From assembly GCA_910577515.1 (NCBI GenBank), contig CAJTLW010000005.1, positions 91,874 through 155,873 of the forward strand: a stretch of 64,000 bases of DNA. Direction: 5' to 3'. Origin of the DNA: an uncultured Vampirovibrio sp. (GTDB lineage Bacteria; Cyanobacteriota; Vampirovibrionia; Gastranaerophilales; Gastranaerophilaceae). The notes under the pieces are model-generated. The model had not been told where the DNA came from. It did not search any database and saw nothing but the letters and a program-made list of their open reading frames with translations. Positions 1 through 7,618 of this stretch are shown piece by piece; position 1 is the first letter of the stretch; the number at the start of each line of letters is the position of its first letter. Position numbers and translations under genes: made by a program.

Positions 1-991
1 TCTTATATGAAAGTTTTGCAATATCAAGCTCAGACATTGCATTGATTTCATCTTCATTTTTCCCGGATGCAATCCATAACTCGCGAAGCCTGTCTGTATC
101 GATTTTTACAGTATTATTGTATTCTTCATCAAAAATATCTGCCTTTTCAAATTCATTAATAAAGCCAAGGGCAGCAGAAATAAATAATTGTTGATTGTCG
201 TATTTATTTTTGTATTTGCCTTTATAGCTAGTTCTAAAAGCATATTTGACATCTGTATCAAACCTTTTTATGCCTTCCATAATAGTTATGGATTTCATAT
301 CTTCAGTGTTATTTTTTGAAACTGTTGTTAATGTATTTACAGGATTTGCAACCCTTACGCCTTCTTCTTCGTTATATAATGTCATTTGCCCTTCAATAAT
401 TGCTTCCGGCATATCAACGCTTTCAAGTTCAGATAAAATAAAACCTGAAATTGACATATCATATGGACATCCGGCACAAAGCCCCGCAACTATGGGTAAA
501 AGGTCAAGCCCTGTAATTTTATTTGAATTATTAATTAAAACACCGTTTGCAAGAACTGCAGAAGGGTTATTTATAGAGCATACCCATTTTGAATCAGCTT
601 CAATATTATAAACAAGAGCAAAAATTTCATTTTCTTTTGCAAAACTTGCAATTGAATTTTGGTCGCCCGTTTCTACTGAAAAGAACCAATCAAATTTTAG
701 CTTTTTCACTTCATCAATAACACTTGCAAGAGTATCTTTATATTCAAAAAGAATTAATTTTGAAGGCGAATGATTTAGGGCTTGTTTGATTTTGGTTTCT
801 AAATCCTTGTTTTCAAGCTCAAAAACTGCAGATTTAAATTCCGTAACTTTAAAATTGTTTTCAAGTTCTGCATTTTGCCTAATCATAAGCAATTTACCTT
901 TGTTGCCAAATTTTATTAAATTTGCAACACGCTGTTTAAATGCGATTGTACAAGTTTCCAAGATATCACTTAGTTCTAATGTTTTTGCCAT
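1..991 (-). CDS. phage tail sheath protein (3' end cut by window edge)
   Basis: Encodes at least 330 residues of a contractile-tail sheath protein, the structural tube that surrounds the tail core of myoviruses and phage-tail-like particles. The C-terminal part has the family pattern seen in XkdK-like sheaths: a G-V-R-V-A-N-P-V-N-T-L-T segment near residue 230, followed by a K-Y-K-N-K-Y-D-N-Q-Q-L-F-I-S-A-A stretch. The start is the ATG at 989-991, next to a GGAT-type ribosome site; the end lies off the window. It follows the tail-terminator gene by 16 nt, which is the usual order in contractile-tailed prophages. The assignment rests on motif recognition, not a search, but the gene order supports it well. 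Confidence 0.85.
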   Translation of the reverse strand, partial: MAKTLELSDILETCTIAFKQRVANLIKFGNKGKLLMIRQNAELENNFKVTEFKSAVFELENKDLETKIKQALNHSPSKLILFEYKDTLASVIDEVKKLKFDWFFSVETGDQNSIASFAKENEIFALVYNIEADSKWVCSINNPSAVLANGVLINNSNKITGLDLLPIVAGLCAGCPYDMSISGFILSELESVDMPEAIIEGQMTLYNEEEGVRVANPVNTLTTVSKNNTEDMKSITIMEGIKRFDTDVKYAFRTSYKGKYKNKYDNQQLFISAALGFINEFEKADIFDEEYNNTVKIDTDRLRELWIASGKNEDEINAMSELDIAKLSYK

Positions 992-1007
992 ATTTTATAT
1001 CCTTTCT

Positions 1008-1496
1008 TTATATTTCAACTTCTTCCATAAATTCTTCATTATTGTATTCATCAAATTTATTATCAAAATCTGTGCCGGTATCACACCCTGTGCCTGTTGT
1101 CTGGTCTATTGATAAAGAAATTATGCAGCTTAGAACATAATCCTGTTCATTAAGGGTAATTGAATAACTATCAATCTCTTGAAACTGTTTTTGTTTTGCG
1201 GTTGTATTTTCATCTGCTAATTCAATACACAAAGGTTTTTTCAGGATTTCCTTTAATTTCGTTTCAGCTTCTAAAAGCTCAAGTAAACTTTCTTCCTTAG
1301 CAAAATAAATGATTTCAAAAGAATATTCTGTATTTTCTAATTCAGCTGCAGTTTGTATACTTTTTCCTGTGATGTATTTTATATAAAAACAAGGCGGATT
1401 TGGCGTTTTTATGTCTTTAGTTTGAACAGGAACAGTTGAAAAATTTGCTTCCAATAATTTTTTTATTGAACGGTAAATATCTGTTGTTTCTATCAT
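1008..1496 (-). CDS. phage tail terminator-like protein
   Basis: A 162-residue protein similar in size and pattern to the small tail-terminator/DUF6838-type proteins that cap the tail tube before head joining. It begins with an amphipathic helix (I-Y-R-S-I-K-K-L-L) followed by an N-P-P-C-F-Y-I-K-Y segment typical of this group, and ends with an acidic tail. It overlaps the upstream gp10-like gene by 4 nt and lies just before the sheath gene. The assignment depends strongly on gene order; sequence alone would give only a putative phage structural protein. Confidence 0.65.
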   Translation of the reverse strand: MIETTDIYRSIKKLLEANFSTVPVQTKDIKTPNPPCFYIKYITGKSIQTAAELENTEYSFEIIYFAKEESLLELLEAETKLKEILKKPLCIELADENTTAKQKQFQEIDSYSITLNEQDYVLSCIISLSIDQTTGTGCDTGTDFDNKFDEYNNEEFMEEVEI

Positions 1497-1903
1497 TTCT
1501 TGCCTGCCTTATCTACTTCGTTAAAAAGAAAATCTTCAACATTTTTATAAAAATCCTCTTTGTAATTTGTTTTTGAAATTTCCATAACATGCCTGCCTTC
1601 TTGCCAAGTTCCGTCTTTATTTTTATGGCCGGTTTCAATTAAATGCGCATGTCGGGCATTGTTATAGGCTCTGCCGCACAAATTTCCATCTTTTTCATAA
1701 ATTTTCCCAACTTTAAAAGATTTATGATAATATCCCGTTTTCTTTTTAACTAACCGTTTGGCTTGCTGCCTCATTTCAACACAGAGCCCCTGTTGGGATT
1801 TTCTTAAAAACTTATTTGTTTCATTGGGGAAATTTTTTAAGGATTTTTGCAATAAATCTTTTTTAAAATCCTCAAGTTCATCAAAATAAAAACCTGTTTC
1901 CAA
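1493..1903 (-). CDS. HK97 gp10-like phage head-tail protein
   Basis: A 136-residue basic protein of the HK97 gp10 family, a small neck or tail-completion component. Visible hallmarks are the helical N-terminus, the K-K-T-G-Y-Y-H-K-S-F-K-V segment (strand after a long helix), the A-R-H-A-H-L-I-E-T-G-H-K motif around residues 85-96 and the G-R-H-V-M-E-I-S segment near residue 105. These match the usual 'H-x-x-L-x-E-x-G-H' and 'P-F-x-x-P-A'-like pattern of the family. It is followed by a 4-nt overlap with the tail terminator and preceded closely by head closure. Confidence 0.8.
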   Translation of the reverse strand: METGFYFDELEDFKKDLLQKSLKNFPNETNKFLRKSQQGLCVEMRQQAKRLVKKKTGYYHKSFKVGKIYEKDGNLCGRAYNNARHAHLIETGHKNKDGTWQEGRHVMEISKTNYKEDFYKNVEDFLFNEVDKAGKK

Positions 1904-1904
1904 C

Positions 1905-2255
1905 TTACCTACCTCTTAAATTATCTTTTGACAAAAATACTTCCATAATTTCATTTTTGTTATCAACATTATCAATATATTCAATTTTGTATAATTGATT
2001 ATTGATTTTTATAATGTGGTCTTCATTTAAGTTTGGATAATTAAGATATCTGTATACTATTTTATGAGTTGTTTTTGCAAGCTTGCTATCACCTGAGCGC
2101 CCATAAAGCATATTTCCTGTTTTACTTTCAAAACTTACAAATAAATTTTGTTCAACAGGAATATATTCATAAATTTCTTCACCAAGTTTGTTTCTCTGGC
2201 CTGTCGGTTTCTTTTCCAATATGTCTGCTAAATGTCTAAGCTTCCCCGGGTTCAT
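1905..2255 (-). CDS. phage head closure protein (SPP1 gp16-like)
   Basis: A 116-residue head-closure/head-tail adaptor protein that seals the portal-connector complex. The N-terminus M-N-P-G-K-L-R-H-L-A-D-I-L-E and the central E-x-x-x-Y-x-P-V segment followed by strand-rich sequence (H-K-I-V-Y-R-Y) are typical of the family. The ATG at 2253-2255 lies inside the 3' end of the connector fragment, the normal translationally coupled arrangement. It is the most upstream clearly intact structural gene of the head-tail set in this window. Confidence 0.8.
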   Translation of the reverse strand: MNPGKLRHLADILEKKPTGQRNKLGEEIYEYIPVEQNLFVSFESKTGNMLYGRSGDSKLAKTTHKIVYRYLNYPNLNEDHIIKINNQLYKIEYIDNVDNKNEIMEVFLSKDNLRGR

Positions 2256-2390
2256 AATCCCCCCTTACTCCTATATGCGCCATTAAATGTTGAATTGTAT
2301 AGGGCAATTCAGTCATATTTTTTTCACCGACTGCCTGCCTGTTTTCGTAATAATGGGCTACAAGGTAGCAGATAAGGAGTTTATATTCGT
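2236..2390 (-). pseudogene. 3' fragment of a phage head-tail connector gene
   Basis: An open stretch without its own start reads roughly E-Y-K-L-L-I-C-Y-L-V-A-H-Y-Y-E-N-R followed by Q-A-V-G, then L-P-Y-T-I-Q-H-L-M-A-H-I-G and a stop at 2236-2238. This is the C-terminal signature of gp6-like head-tail connector proteins (L-L-V-A-H-W-Y-E-N-R, then L-P near the end). An in-frame stop lies only a few codons upstream, so the N-terminal two thirds of the gene are missing or out of frame. Its end overlaps the start of the head-closure gene, as in intact phages. Confidence 0.6.
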
Positions 2391-2539
2391 TTTATTTTTA
2401 ATAGTTCTAGCCATTTTATTAAATCCTTTTTGATACCACACCCCCCATGAAACAACCTGTATATCACAGAAAAGTGCTGCTCCGGTGTTTTGAAAAATCT
2501 CCAAAACGCTTTAATAGTGGGGTATACAGCTTTTGTCAT
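2381..2539 (-). CDS. small ORF of unknown function at the deletion scar
   Basis: A 52-codon ORF starting M-T-K-A-V-Y-P-T-I-K-A-F-W with several aromatic and basic residues. It has no clear ribosome binding site and lies between the HNH gene and the connector fragment, where packaging and capsid genes are expected. It may be a chance ORF or a fragment of a lost gene; I do not recognise it. Confidence 0.2.
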   Translation of the reverse strand: MTKAVYPTIKAFWRFFKTPEQHFSVIYRLFHGGCGIKKDLIKWLELLKIKRI

Positions 2540-2618
2540 CACTAAAGCCTAAGTAACATCAGCGTTTGCGACTTACAAACTAAATAAAGCATAACCTTGC
2601 AACATCTCAACAAATATT

Positions 2619-2915
2619 CTATACAGGCACCATCTGCCCGTTTTCATCAAATCTGAAACCTTCAATCACACCTGAATATTTTTGAAAATGTTCCCTGTTA
2701 TGGCAATCAATACAAACCAATTCCAGATTATCCCAGTTCAAAGCCATCGTTGCATCGTTTATATTCTCTTCATTCAAATACACTTTATGGTGAACTATTC
2801 TGCCGTTTGGCTTTTTGCATCGTTCACAGATACCAAACCTGCTTGCTTTGTACGCCTTTGCACAATCCCGCCAAGCTTTAGAATTATAGAAATCTTTTGC
2901 AAAATCTCTCGCCAT
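2619..2915 (-). CDS. phage HNH endonuclease
   Basis: A 98-residue HNH nuclease of the type that sits next to terminase genes and assists DNA packaging. The fold is visible as two zinc CxxC pairs (C-E-R-C near residue 30 and C-I-D-C near 70), the catalytic H-H in I-V-H-H-K-V, a central N-x-x-N-L-E-L-V motif and the closing C-H-N-R-E-H. The N-terminus D-F-Y-N-S-K-A-W-R is characteristic of phage HNH proteins. It normally precedes terS-terL, but here those genes are missing. Upstream it abuts the MBL cassette with only 33 nt between. Confidence 0.88.
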   Translation of the reverse strand: MARDFAKDFYNSKAWRDCAKAYKASRFGICERCKKPNGRIVHHKVYLNEENINDATMALNWDNLELVCIDCHNREHFQKYSGVIEGFRFDENGQMVPV

Positions 2916-2948
2916 AAGCAGAAACAGTGAAGAAAACCCATTATTGGT

Positions 2949-3887
2949 TTAAATATTTAAAATTTTATCGCAAACAATATCGCCGCGTTCACTTATTGAA
3001 ACCTTAAAGTAACCATCAGTAACAGGCTCATCTGCAATTTCAGACATTCCATCAATCATATCCACCGTTTCAAGCTCCTGCTCAGGCAATATTCTTTCTC
3101 CCAATTCGTAAGTTTTTAATACATTACTATTTATATTATTTTCAAGACAATTTAAAACTTCTGGATGTGGAACTAATTTATAAGATTTATTTCCATCTGA
3201 TGATATTATAGAAATACATTTTTTATTATTCATTGAAATCAGTATATTATTAGGGTTATTATGTATTGAACCATGATGACTTATTTTAACTACATCCGCC
3301 GATATTTCATGCTTATTAAGAAAATCTTCACATTCTTTCTTTGGCACATCCGCATTTAAAAGAATTTGCCTTCCGCCGTATTCGAAATGCATAACAACAG
3401 ATAATCTATTAAAAATTGGTCTGTCTTCTTCGGAAAAATATTTTGCAAAAACCTCTTCGCCTGTTTCTAACTTTGGATTTAAAATTTTTACCTTAAAACC
3501 ATTGATATTAATTTCTTCTCGCCCAGCTGCACGAATCGGCTTTTGCCACTTTTGCCTGCAAGACATAAATATTCTTAAAGCCTTCATTAAAGGTGATTCT
3601 TTTTTGGCAAACTCACTGCATAAACCTATATCAAAAAGAATAAATTTATCAATTTTTTCTTTATAATATTCAGCAATTGCATCAATTCCATCAAAATGGT
3701 CTCTATGAGGATGTGTAACACAGATAAAATTTAGCCTCTCAACATTTTTTTTAATCAAAAACTCCAATACGTTAGGCATAACCTGACCGTCACAAATATT
3801 GGAATCTATAATACCCCATTCTCCATTTGGAAAATGTATAGCTATTGAATCTCCATGTTTAACGTTAAAGAAATAAAGTTCTAGCAT
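2949..3887 (-). CDS. MBL-fold hydrolase (ComEC/Rec2-like), cargo cassette gene 3
   Basis: A 312-residue metallo-beta-lactamase-fold protein, probably a metal-dependent phosphodiesterase or nuclease. The metal-binding motif H-P-H-R-D-H sits at residues 59-64, a second metal ligand region L-L-N-A-D ends at residue 180, and an S-H-H-G-S motif at 203-207 is the pattern of free-standing ComEC-type MBL domains. There is no signal peptide and no membrane segment, so it should act in the cytoplasm. It overlaps the upstream 193-residue gene by 7 nt, so all three genes of the cassette are probably translated together. Such MBL proteins occur as effectors in several defence and conflict modules; this particular combination is unknown to me. 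Confidence 0.85.
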   Translation of the reverse strand: MLELYFFNVKHGDSIAIHFPNGEWGIIDSNICDGQVMPNVLEFLIKKNVERLNFICVTHPHRDHFDGIDAIAEYYKEKIDKFILFDIGLCSEFAKKESPLMKALRIFMSCRQKWQKPIRAAGREEININGFKVKILNPKLETGEEVFAKYFSEEDRPIFNRLSVVMHFEYGGRQILLNADVPKKECEDFLNKHEISADVVKISHHGSIHNNPNNILISMNNKKCISIISSDGNKSYKLVPHPEVLNCLENNINSNVLKTYELGERILPEQELETVDMIDGMSEIADEPVTDGYFKVSISERGDIVCDKILNI

Positions 3888-4462
3888 TCCTCATTCATGG
3901 CTTCTTCTATTTCTGCATACAAATCTTTAATTTCGGACGCGATTACACCATTATCGTATTTTTCAATACTCATAATTATTTTCTTTGAACCATTATTGTC
4001 TTCTTTTGATGTGACAATATAGAATTTTGCACCTGCATACAAAAGCTGTTGCTCTTCAAGCATGTCTAAAAACATTTTTTTAAATATACGCCTTGAATGA
4101 TGCTTACTAAAATAAACCCTTGCGGTAACTGTCTTATCATCAAATGAAATAACTTCGGCAGGAGTTTTATCAACTTGACACTCAGTATCATTTTTTATAT
4201 CAATAAAGTACCCACTTCTTGCAAATGGAGTAACTTCACCCGACTCTTCTACTAGCATCTTCTGGAAGAATTGGGGGGTAACAATCCCTAATTTATCACC
4301 TGGGCGAAATATAGGAATATCAAAATCACATTGTTCAGAATTATCCGTTGCGCTTTCTTGCAGAAATTCCTCTTGCAAAATTGTTTTACTATTATCTTCC
4401 AAATATTTACAATTTTCTATAATTTTATTCATATCAATTATAATTCCACTATTTGATTGCAA
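3881..4462 (-). CDS. unknown protein, cargo cassette gene 2
   Basis: A 193-residue protein that I do not recognise. It has an acidic, charged N-terminus, a central strand-rich part (around residues 50-120, including D-I-P-I-F-R-P-G-D-K-L-G-I-V-T-P-Q-F-F) and a C-terminal helical acidic tail. No membrane segment, signal peptide or catalytic motif is evident. It overlaps the 234-residue gene by 25 nt upstream and the MBL gene by 7 nt downstream, which indicates obligate co-expression and probably a shared complex. It could be a sensor, adaptor or inhibitor for the MBL protein; that is inference from context only. Confidence 0.75.
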   Translation of the reverse strand: MQSNSGIIIDMNKIIENCKYLEDNSKTILQEEFLQESATDNSEQCDFDIPIFRPGDKLGIVTPQFFQKMLVEESGEVTPFARSGYFIDIKNDTECQVDKTPAEVISFDDKTVTARVYFSKHHSRRIFKKMFLDMLEEQQLLYAGAKFYIVTSKEDNNGSKKIIMSIEKYDNGVIASEIKDLYAEIEEAMNEEC

Positions 4463-5142
4463 ATTTCATTATAATGTTTATATAATGCGTAAGATTTATT
4501 TATAGCTTGTTCAAGTTCTTTCATTCTTCCATTGGCATCAGCATTATCAGAAGTAAAATTAAAGATATAATTTGCAACTATTTCATAAATATGTTCATTA
4601 TCATTTTTTGTATTAACTTTCCCGATGCCATATATACCTTTACATCCAAATTCATCGGTTAAATCAACCGGTAAGGAAACATCAAATCCTTCATTATTTG
4701 GAAAATCAGATAATTTTTTATGGATATCTTCATTAAATAAACAAAGTCTATTTTCACCTTTATTATAATGAAGCATGAAACTTAAAACTACACTTTTAGC
4801 TTCTTGAAGCCTAAGTTGAGCAAATGTAAATAAAATTTTTTCAACAAAATCTTTATTGCTATCATAGTCTTTTGTAAGTATTTCCATTTGTCTGGTAAGT
4901 CTATTATAACAAAGTTGAATTTCTTTTTCACCATTAGCATAAACAAGCATTGGAGAAGGCTGATTGTTTGAAACCAATGTATCATTTATTTTTATTTTTA
5001 CATTTGTTGTATCTAATTTTTTAAAATCTTTTATTAAATCAGTACAATTTTTAGATATACTAAGAGCATTTTGAAATTCTTCAATCGTATTGTAATTATA
5101 CCCAGTAACAATAAAAGCTTCTTGTTTATATATTATACTCAT
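4438..5142 (-). CDS. unknown protein, cargo cassette gene 1
   Basis: A 234-residue protein of mixed helix and strand content that I do not recognise. The N-terminal part has alternating hydrophobic residues (for example A-F-I-V-T-G-Y-N-Y) and the C-terminus is a long amphipathic helix. There is no signal peptide or membrane helix. It is the first gene of a three-gene unit. A TATAAT box lies about 75 nt upstream (5217-5222), and a terminator closes the preceding phage operon, so the unit is separately transcribed. Base composition is somewhat lower in GC than the neighbouring phage genes. Its overlap with gene 2 suggests tight stoichiometric coupling. Confidence 0.75.
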   Translation of the reverse strand: MSIIYKQEAFIVTGYNYNTIEEFQNALSISKNCTDLIKDFKKLDTTNVKIKINDTLVSNNQPSPMLVYANGEKEIQLCYNRLTRQMEILTKDYDSNKDFVEKILFTFAQLRLQEAKSVVLSFMLHYNKGENRLCLFNEDIHKKLSDFPNNEGFDVSLPVDLTDEFGCKGIYGIGKVNTKNDNEHIYEIVANYIFNFTSDNADANGRMKELEQAINKSYALYKHYNEICNQIVEL

Positions 5143-5216
5143 TTTTCCACACTAAATTACTTCTATTTAAGTGCAACATAGAAATAATTTATATCAGTCC
5201 TTCACACATGCATACT

Positions 5217-5222
5217 ATTATA
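5217..5222 (-). promoter_or_regulatory. candidate -10 box of the cargo cassette promoter
   Basis: On the minus strand this reads TATAAT, about 75 nt upstream of the first cassette gene and downstream of the phage terminator at 5321-5357. The -35 region is weak (A/T-rich, no good TTGACA at 17 nt). It supports independent transcription of the cassette but is not conclusive in such AT-rich sequence. Confidence 0.4.
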
Positions 5223-5320
5223 CTAATACTTAAAATTCAAATTTTTAACATTAATTTTATTACACATTGTAATATATCTTATAATTTTAACATCCTCCAC
5301 TTATCTTAACCTATACAAAG

Positions 5321-5357
5321 AAAAATCAGGGTGTGCCGCATGGACTTTGCGCACCCT
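5321..5357 (-). terminator. intrinsic terminator closing the phage early operon
   Basis: On the minus strand a 9-bp stem (AGGGTGCGC paired with GCACACCCT, one G-U pair, positions 5349-5357 and 5328-5336) is followed by a T-rich run. It lies 60-100 nt after the stop of the NinB/HNH gene and before the cargo cassette, so it separates the two transcription units. Confidence 0.75.
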
Positions 5358-5419
5358 TTATAAGTTTAAAATCAGGAGTTAAATTTTTTCTAAAATACAG
5401 CTTTGATAGTTGTATCCAT

Positions 5420-6181
5420 CTAATAATGATATAACCATTTGTAATAGCAGCATCTACAAAATGTTTCAATATCAAGACCGTTTAATATTGCCTTTAAGCC
5501 TTCCATAAAGTCCCTGCCGTGCATTATAGGAACGTGGCAATTGTTGCAAACAGGTATTGTAAACCAATCAGGGTTCTTTCTTCCAAGCCCGGAACCATCT
5601 TTTATATGGTGCGCTTCCCCGCCCTTGCCTCCACAATAAATGCAGGTTAAACCCCTTTGATATCTTAAATATGCTTCATCTTTTTCCTTAAAATCCTCCG
5701 CATAAACAGATATTTTAAAATCTTCTTCAACGTTTCTTGTCCAACAATACCTTAATTCCGGGGTTAAAATAAAGGCTCTTTGCCCGTTTGCCCCGTTTAA
5801 TATAGGCGAATACTCAATAAAATTCAGGGTTTTTGATATAAAATCGGAAGCCTCTTTTTTATTCATGCCGGATAACGTTTTGATTATTTCCCGATATTCC
5901 CCGTTTGGCAGCATCTTTTTATCAAAAACACCCGTTTCATAATAAAGCCAGGTTTTAATAATTTCAGGGGTATAATCATCAAACCCGAGCGTTTTAAAAT
6001 GCAGCAAAAGCACTTTTATGATGCCGCCGAATATAAACCCTAATTGTTCTTTGCTTTTGGGCTTTTGGATGGTTTCATAAGAAACATTCAAAATATCCCC
6101 TTGTTTATATTGCCCTAAAATATGCCCTAAAACCTTTTTAAGGTATTCTTTGTTCGATATTATAAAATTAATTGTTTGCAA
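5420..6181 (-). CDS. phage NinB-like/HNH nuclease (DUF968-like C-terminus)
   Basis: A 253-residue phage recombination-associated protein. The N-terminal 150 residues resemble NinB-type proteins (S-K-E-Q-L-G-F-I-F-G near residue 45, and an E-I-I-K-T segment). The C-terminus carries an HNH-type zinc nuclease: C-I-Y-C-G-G-K-G-G followed by E-A-H-H-I, then P-V-C-N-N-C-H around residues 178-220. The only start giving the full conserved N-terminus is a TTG at 6179-6181, directly after a GTGAGG sequence, so translation initiation is unusual. It lies directly downstream of the first copy of a structured RNA motif. It is probably the last gene of the early operon, since a terminator follows. Confidence 0.75.
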   Translation of the reverse strand: MQTINFIISNKEYLKKVLGHILGQYKQGDILNVSYETIQKPKSKEQLGFIFGGIIKVLLLHFKTLGFDDYTPEIIKTWLYYETGVFDKKMLPNGEYREIIKTLSGMNKKEASDFISKTLNFIEYSPILNGANGQRAFILTPELRYCWTRNVEEDFKISVYAEDFKEKDEAYLRYQRGLTCIYCGGKGGEAHHIKDGSGLGRKNPDWFTIPVCNNCHVPIMHGRDFMEGLKAILNGLDIETFCRCCYYKWLYHY

Positions 6182-6770
6182 TCCTCACGGGGTTCGTAGT
6201 GCTTTTGGCAGATGCTCCCATCTGACCAACGCACCGCCTCACGGGGCTATAGTATGCTTTTTTCTTTTGCCATCTGTTCACCCCTAAATATTTTACCCCC
6301 GCTGTTGTCGGGCTTGTGGCCTCAGGATAAGTCCAAGGAATTAGCCTGCAATTTGGAATGTTTTTAACAGGGCATAATATCGGCTTTTGTTCTAAGTAAT
6401 CAATAGTGGATGCAAAAAATGTTAAAACATCATCTCCGGATAAACTTTGTTCATCAATTAAATGCTTTTTATCCCCTTGCAATTTATAGTATAAAATTCT
6501 TGCTTTTCTGCAAGGATTATTTACATCCTGCCTTTTGTTGCAATTTAGTTTATAAATTTCAATGTAGTTGAAGGATTGTTTTTTTCTTTGAAGAAAATAA
6601 TCAAAATTTAAAAGTTTTTTGCCTAATGCAACTCTTAAATCATTAATGGCATTCATCCAAGATTTTAAAGCTTGTTTAAGGTTGCCTTGCGATATAATAA
6701 ATTTCTCAAACTTATCAAAGGTATTTACATCCCTTGTTGAATACTTTACTCCACAGCAAACAATATCCAT
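6168..6770 (-). CDS. phage protein of unknown function
   Basis: A 200-codon ORF with a good start (GGAGG 6 nt before the ATG at 6770). The N-terminal ~165 residues look like a soluble basic protein with a few cysteines (C-C-G-V-K near the start, K-L-N-C-N-K-R in the middle, P-V-K-N-I-P-N-C near residue 140); I do not recognise the family. The last ~30 residues are encoded by the structured RNA motif 6193-6246 and may have been gained by read-through into it. It overlaps the next gene by 14 nt. Confidence 0.6.
   Translation of the reverse strand: MDIVCCGVKYSTRDVNTFDKFEKFIISQGNLKQALKSWMNAINDLRVALGKKLLNFDYFLQRKKQSFNYIEIYKLNCNKRQDVNNPCRKARILYYKLQGDKKHLIDEQSLSGDDVLTFFASTIDYLEQKPILCPVKNIPNCRLIPWTYPEATSPTTAGVKYLGVNRWQKKKAYYSPVRRCVGQMGASAKSTTNPVRIANN
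6193..6246 (-). ncRNA. candidate structured RNA motif, copy 1
   Basis: On the minus strand this has the layout CGTGAGG-CGGTGCG, a hairpin, then GCACTACGAA. The hairpin stem is CATCTG/CAGATG with an extra CCAA/TTGG extension and one bulge. The outer GGTGC/GCACT segments can also pair. The same outer sequences surround a hairpin of completely different sequence at 10249-10303, which is the pattern of a conserved RNA structure. It ends 11 nt before the TTG start of the NinB/HNH gene. It overlaps the last codons of the upstream ORF. Confidence 0.5.
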
Positions 6771-6940
6771 TTTATGCCTCCATGCCGGCTGATTTAGTTT
6801 TCAAAAAAGCCCCAAAACAAAAGTTTTAAGGCTTTTAACATCTGTCATACGTAAACTCTTTAAATAAAAATCAAATTAAAGAAGTGCCTTTCAGACGTAG
6901 AACATAATATACCCCCTTTGCTTAACTTAAATAATAAAAA

Positions 6941-7022
6941 TTCCCACGCCCGAGGGTGTCTATGTCTTGGGTGGGGATAGAAGCTAGCCTAAGCCTCCAA
7001 GCATTTTTACCATAACATACTT
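6941..7022 (-). ncRNA. candidate small phage RNA ending in a terminator-like hairpin
   Basis: In the 420-nt gap between two early genes the minus strand has a TTGTTC / TGTTAT promoter-like pair (17-nt spacing). It is followed by about 70 nt without a useful ORF, then a hairpin in which CCCAC/GTGGG and inner C/G runs pair, followed by AATTTTTATT. This is consistent with a short transcript of 70-80 nt or with an attenuated leader. Upstream in the same gap, a TTGACA box with 17-nt spacing to TAACTT (about 7147-7180) may drive the leftward genes. I do not recognise a known RNA family. Confidence 0.35.
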
Positions 7023-7193
7023 TTCAATAAATTTGAACAATTGTTAAGCAAGGTTGTTAAAACTAAAACCAAAAATAAGTTGACATATTCATTTTTTTAA
7101 AAGCTACCCTATATTTTAGCCTCCTTGAATTATTTATTCTCTAAGTGGTATCCAAGTTAGCATATTGCTTATACAATGTCAAATAGGGTATTG

Positions 7194-7439
7194 TTAAAGG
7201 GTTTTGGCTTCATACTTTTTTTGCAGCAGTTCAAAAAGCCCTTTTCTTTTCTCTAAAGAATTCTGAAAACAATTGCCATCCACAATTTTATATCTTAAAT
7301 ATAAATCCCAAATTCTTCTATAAATGGTCTGTTTAGAATAATGCAGGGCTTTTGCAATATATTCAACTTCATATCCGTTTGCAATCATTTTAGCAACTTG
7401 CACATGTTCAATAGTAAATGCACCCTTAATTCTCTTCAT
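7194..7439 (-). CDS. phage helix-turn-helix protein
   Basis: An 81-residue basic protein with a helix-turn-helix in its first half: Q-V-A-K-M-I-A-N-G-Y followed by V-E-Y-I-A-K-A-L-H-Y and S-K-Q-T-I-Y-R-R-I, the layout of sigma-factor region 4 or ArpU/terminase-small-like DNA-binding phage proteins. It sits near the end of the early operon, where late-gene regulators are often found. That regulatory role is an inference from position. Confidence 0.65.
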   Translation of the reverse strand: MKRIKGAFTIEHVQVAKMIANGYEVEYIAKALHYSKQTIYRRIWDLYLRYKIVDGNCFQNSLEKRKGLFELLQKKYEAKTL

Positions 7440-7446
7440 GCCGGTT

Positions 7447-7554
7447 TTACCCCATTAAAGCCCGAGCTATCCATGCAATCAACTCGGCGCTCTTCCAAAT
7501 CGTCATAATCAGCATAAAAAATAAAATATAATTTTGTCTTGCAATATCATTCAT
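7447..7554 (-). CDS. small phage membrane protein (35 aa)
   Basis: A 35-residue ORF with a clear ribosome binding site (GAGGTG, 4 nt before the ATG at 7554). The protein has one hydrophobic segment (Y-I-L-F-F-M-L-I-M-T-I-W) followed by a second amphipathic stretch ending I-A-W-I-A-R-A-L-M-G. It fits exactly between the flanking genes of the operon. The function is unknown; single-pass phage proteins of this size are often membrane or exclusion factors. Confidence 0.5.
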   Translation of the reverse strand: MNDIARQNYILFFMLIMTIWKSAELIAWIARALMG

Positions 7555-7618
7555 CTTTCACCTCATTAATTATGTTTAAACAACCCCGTCAATTATTGTC
7601 GGTTCTTTATTTGGCATT

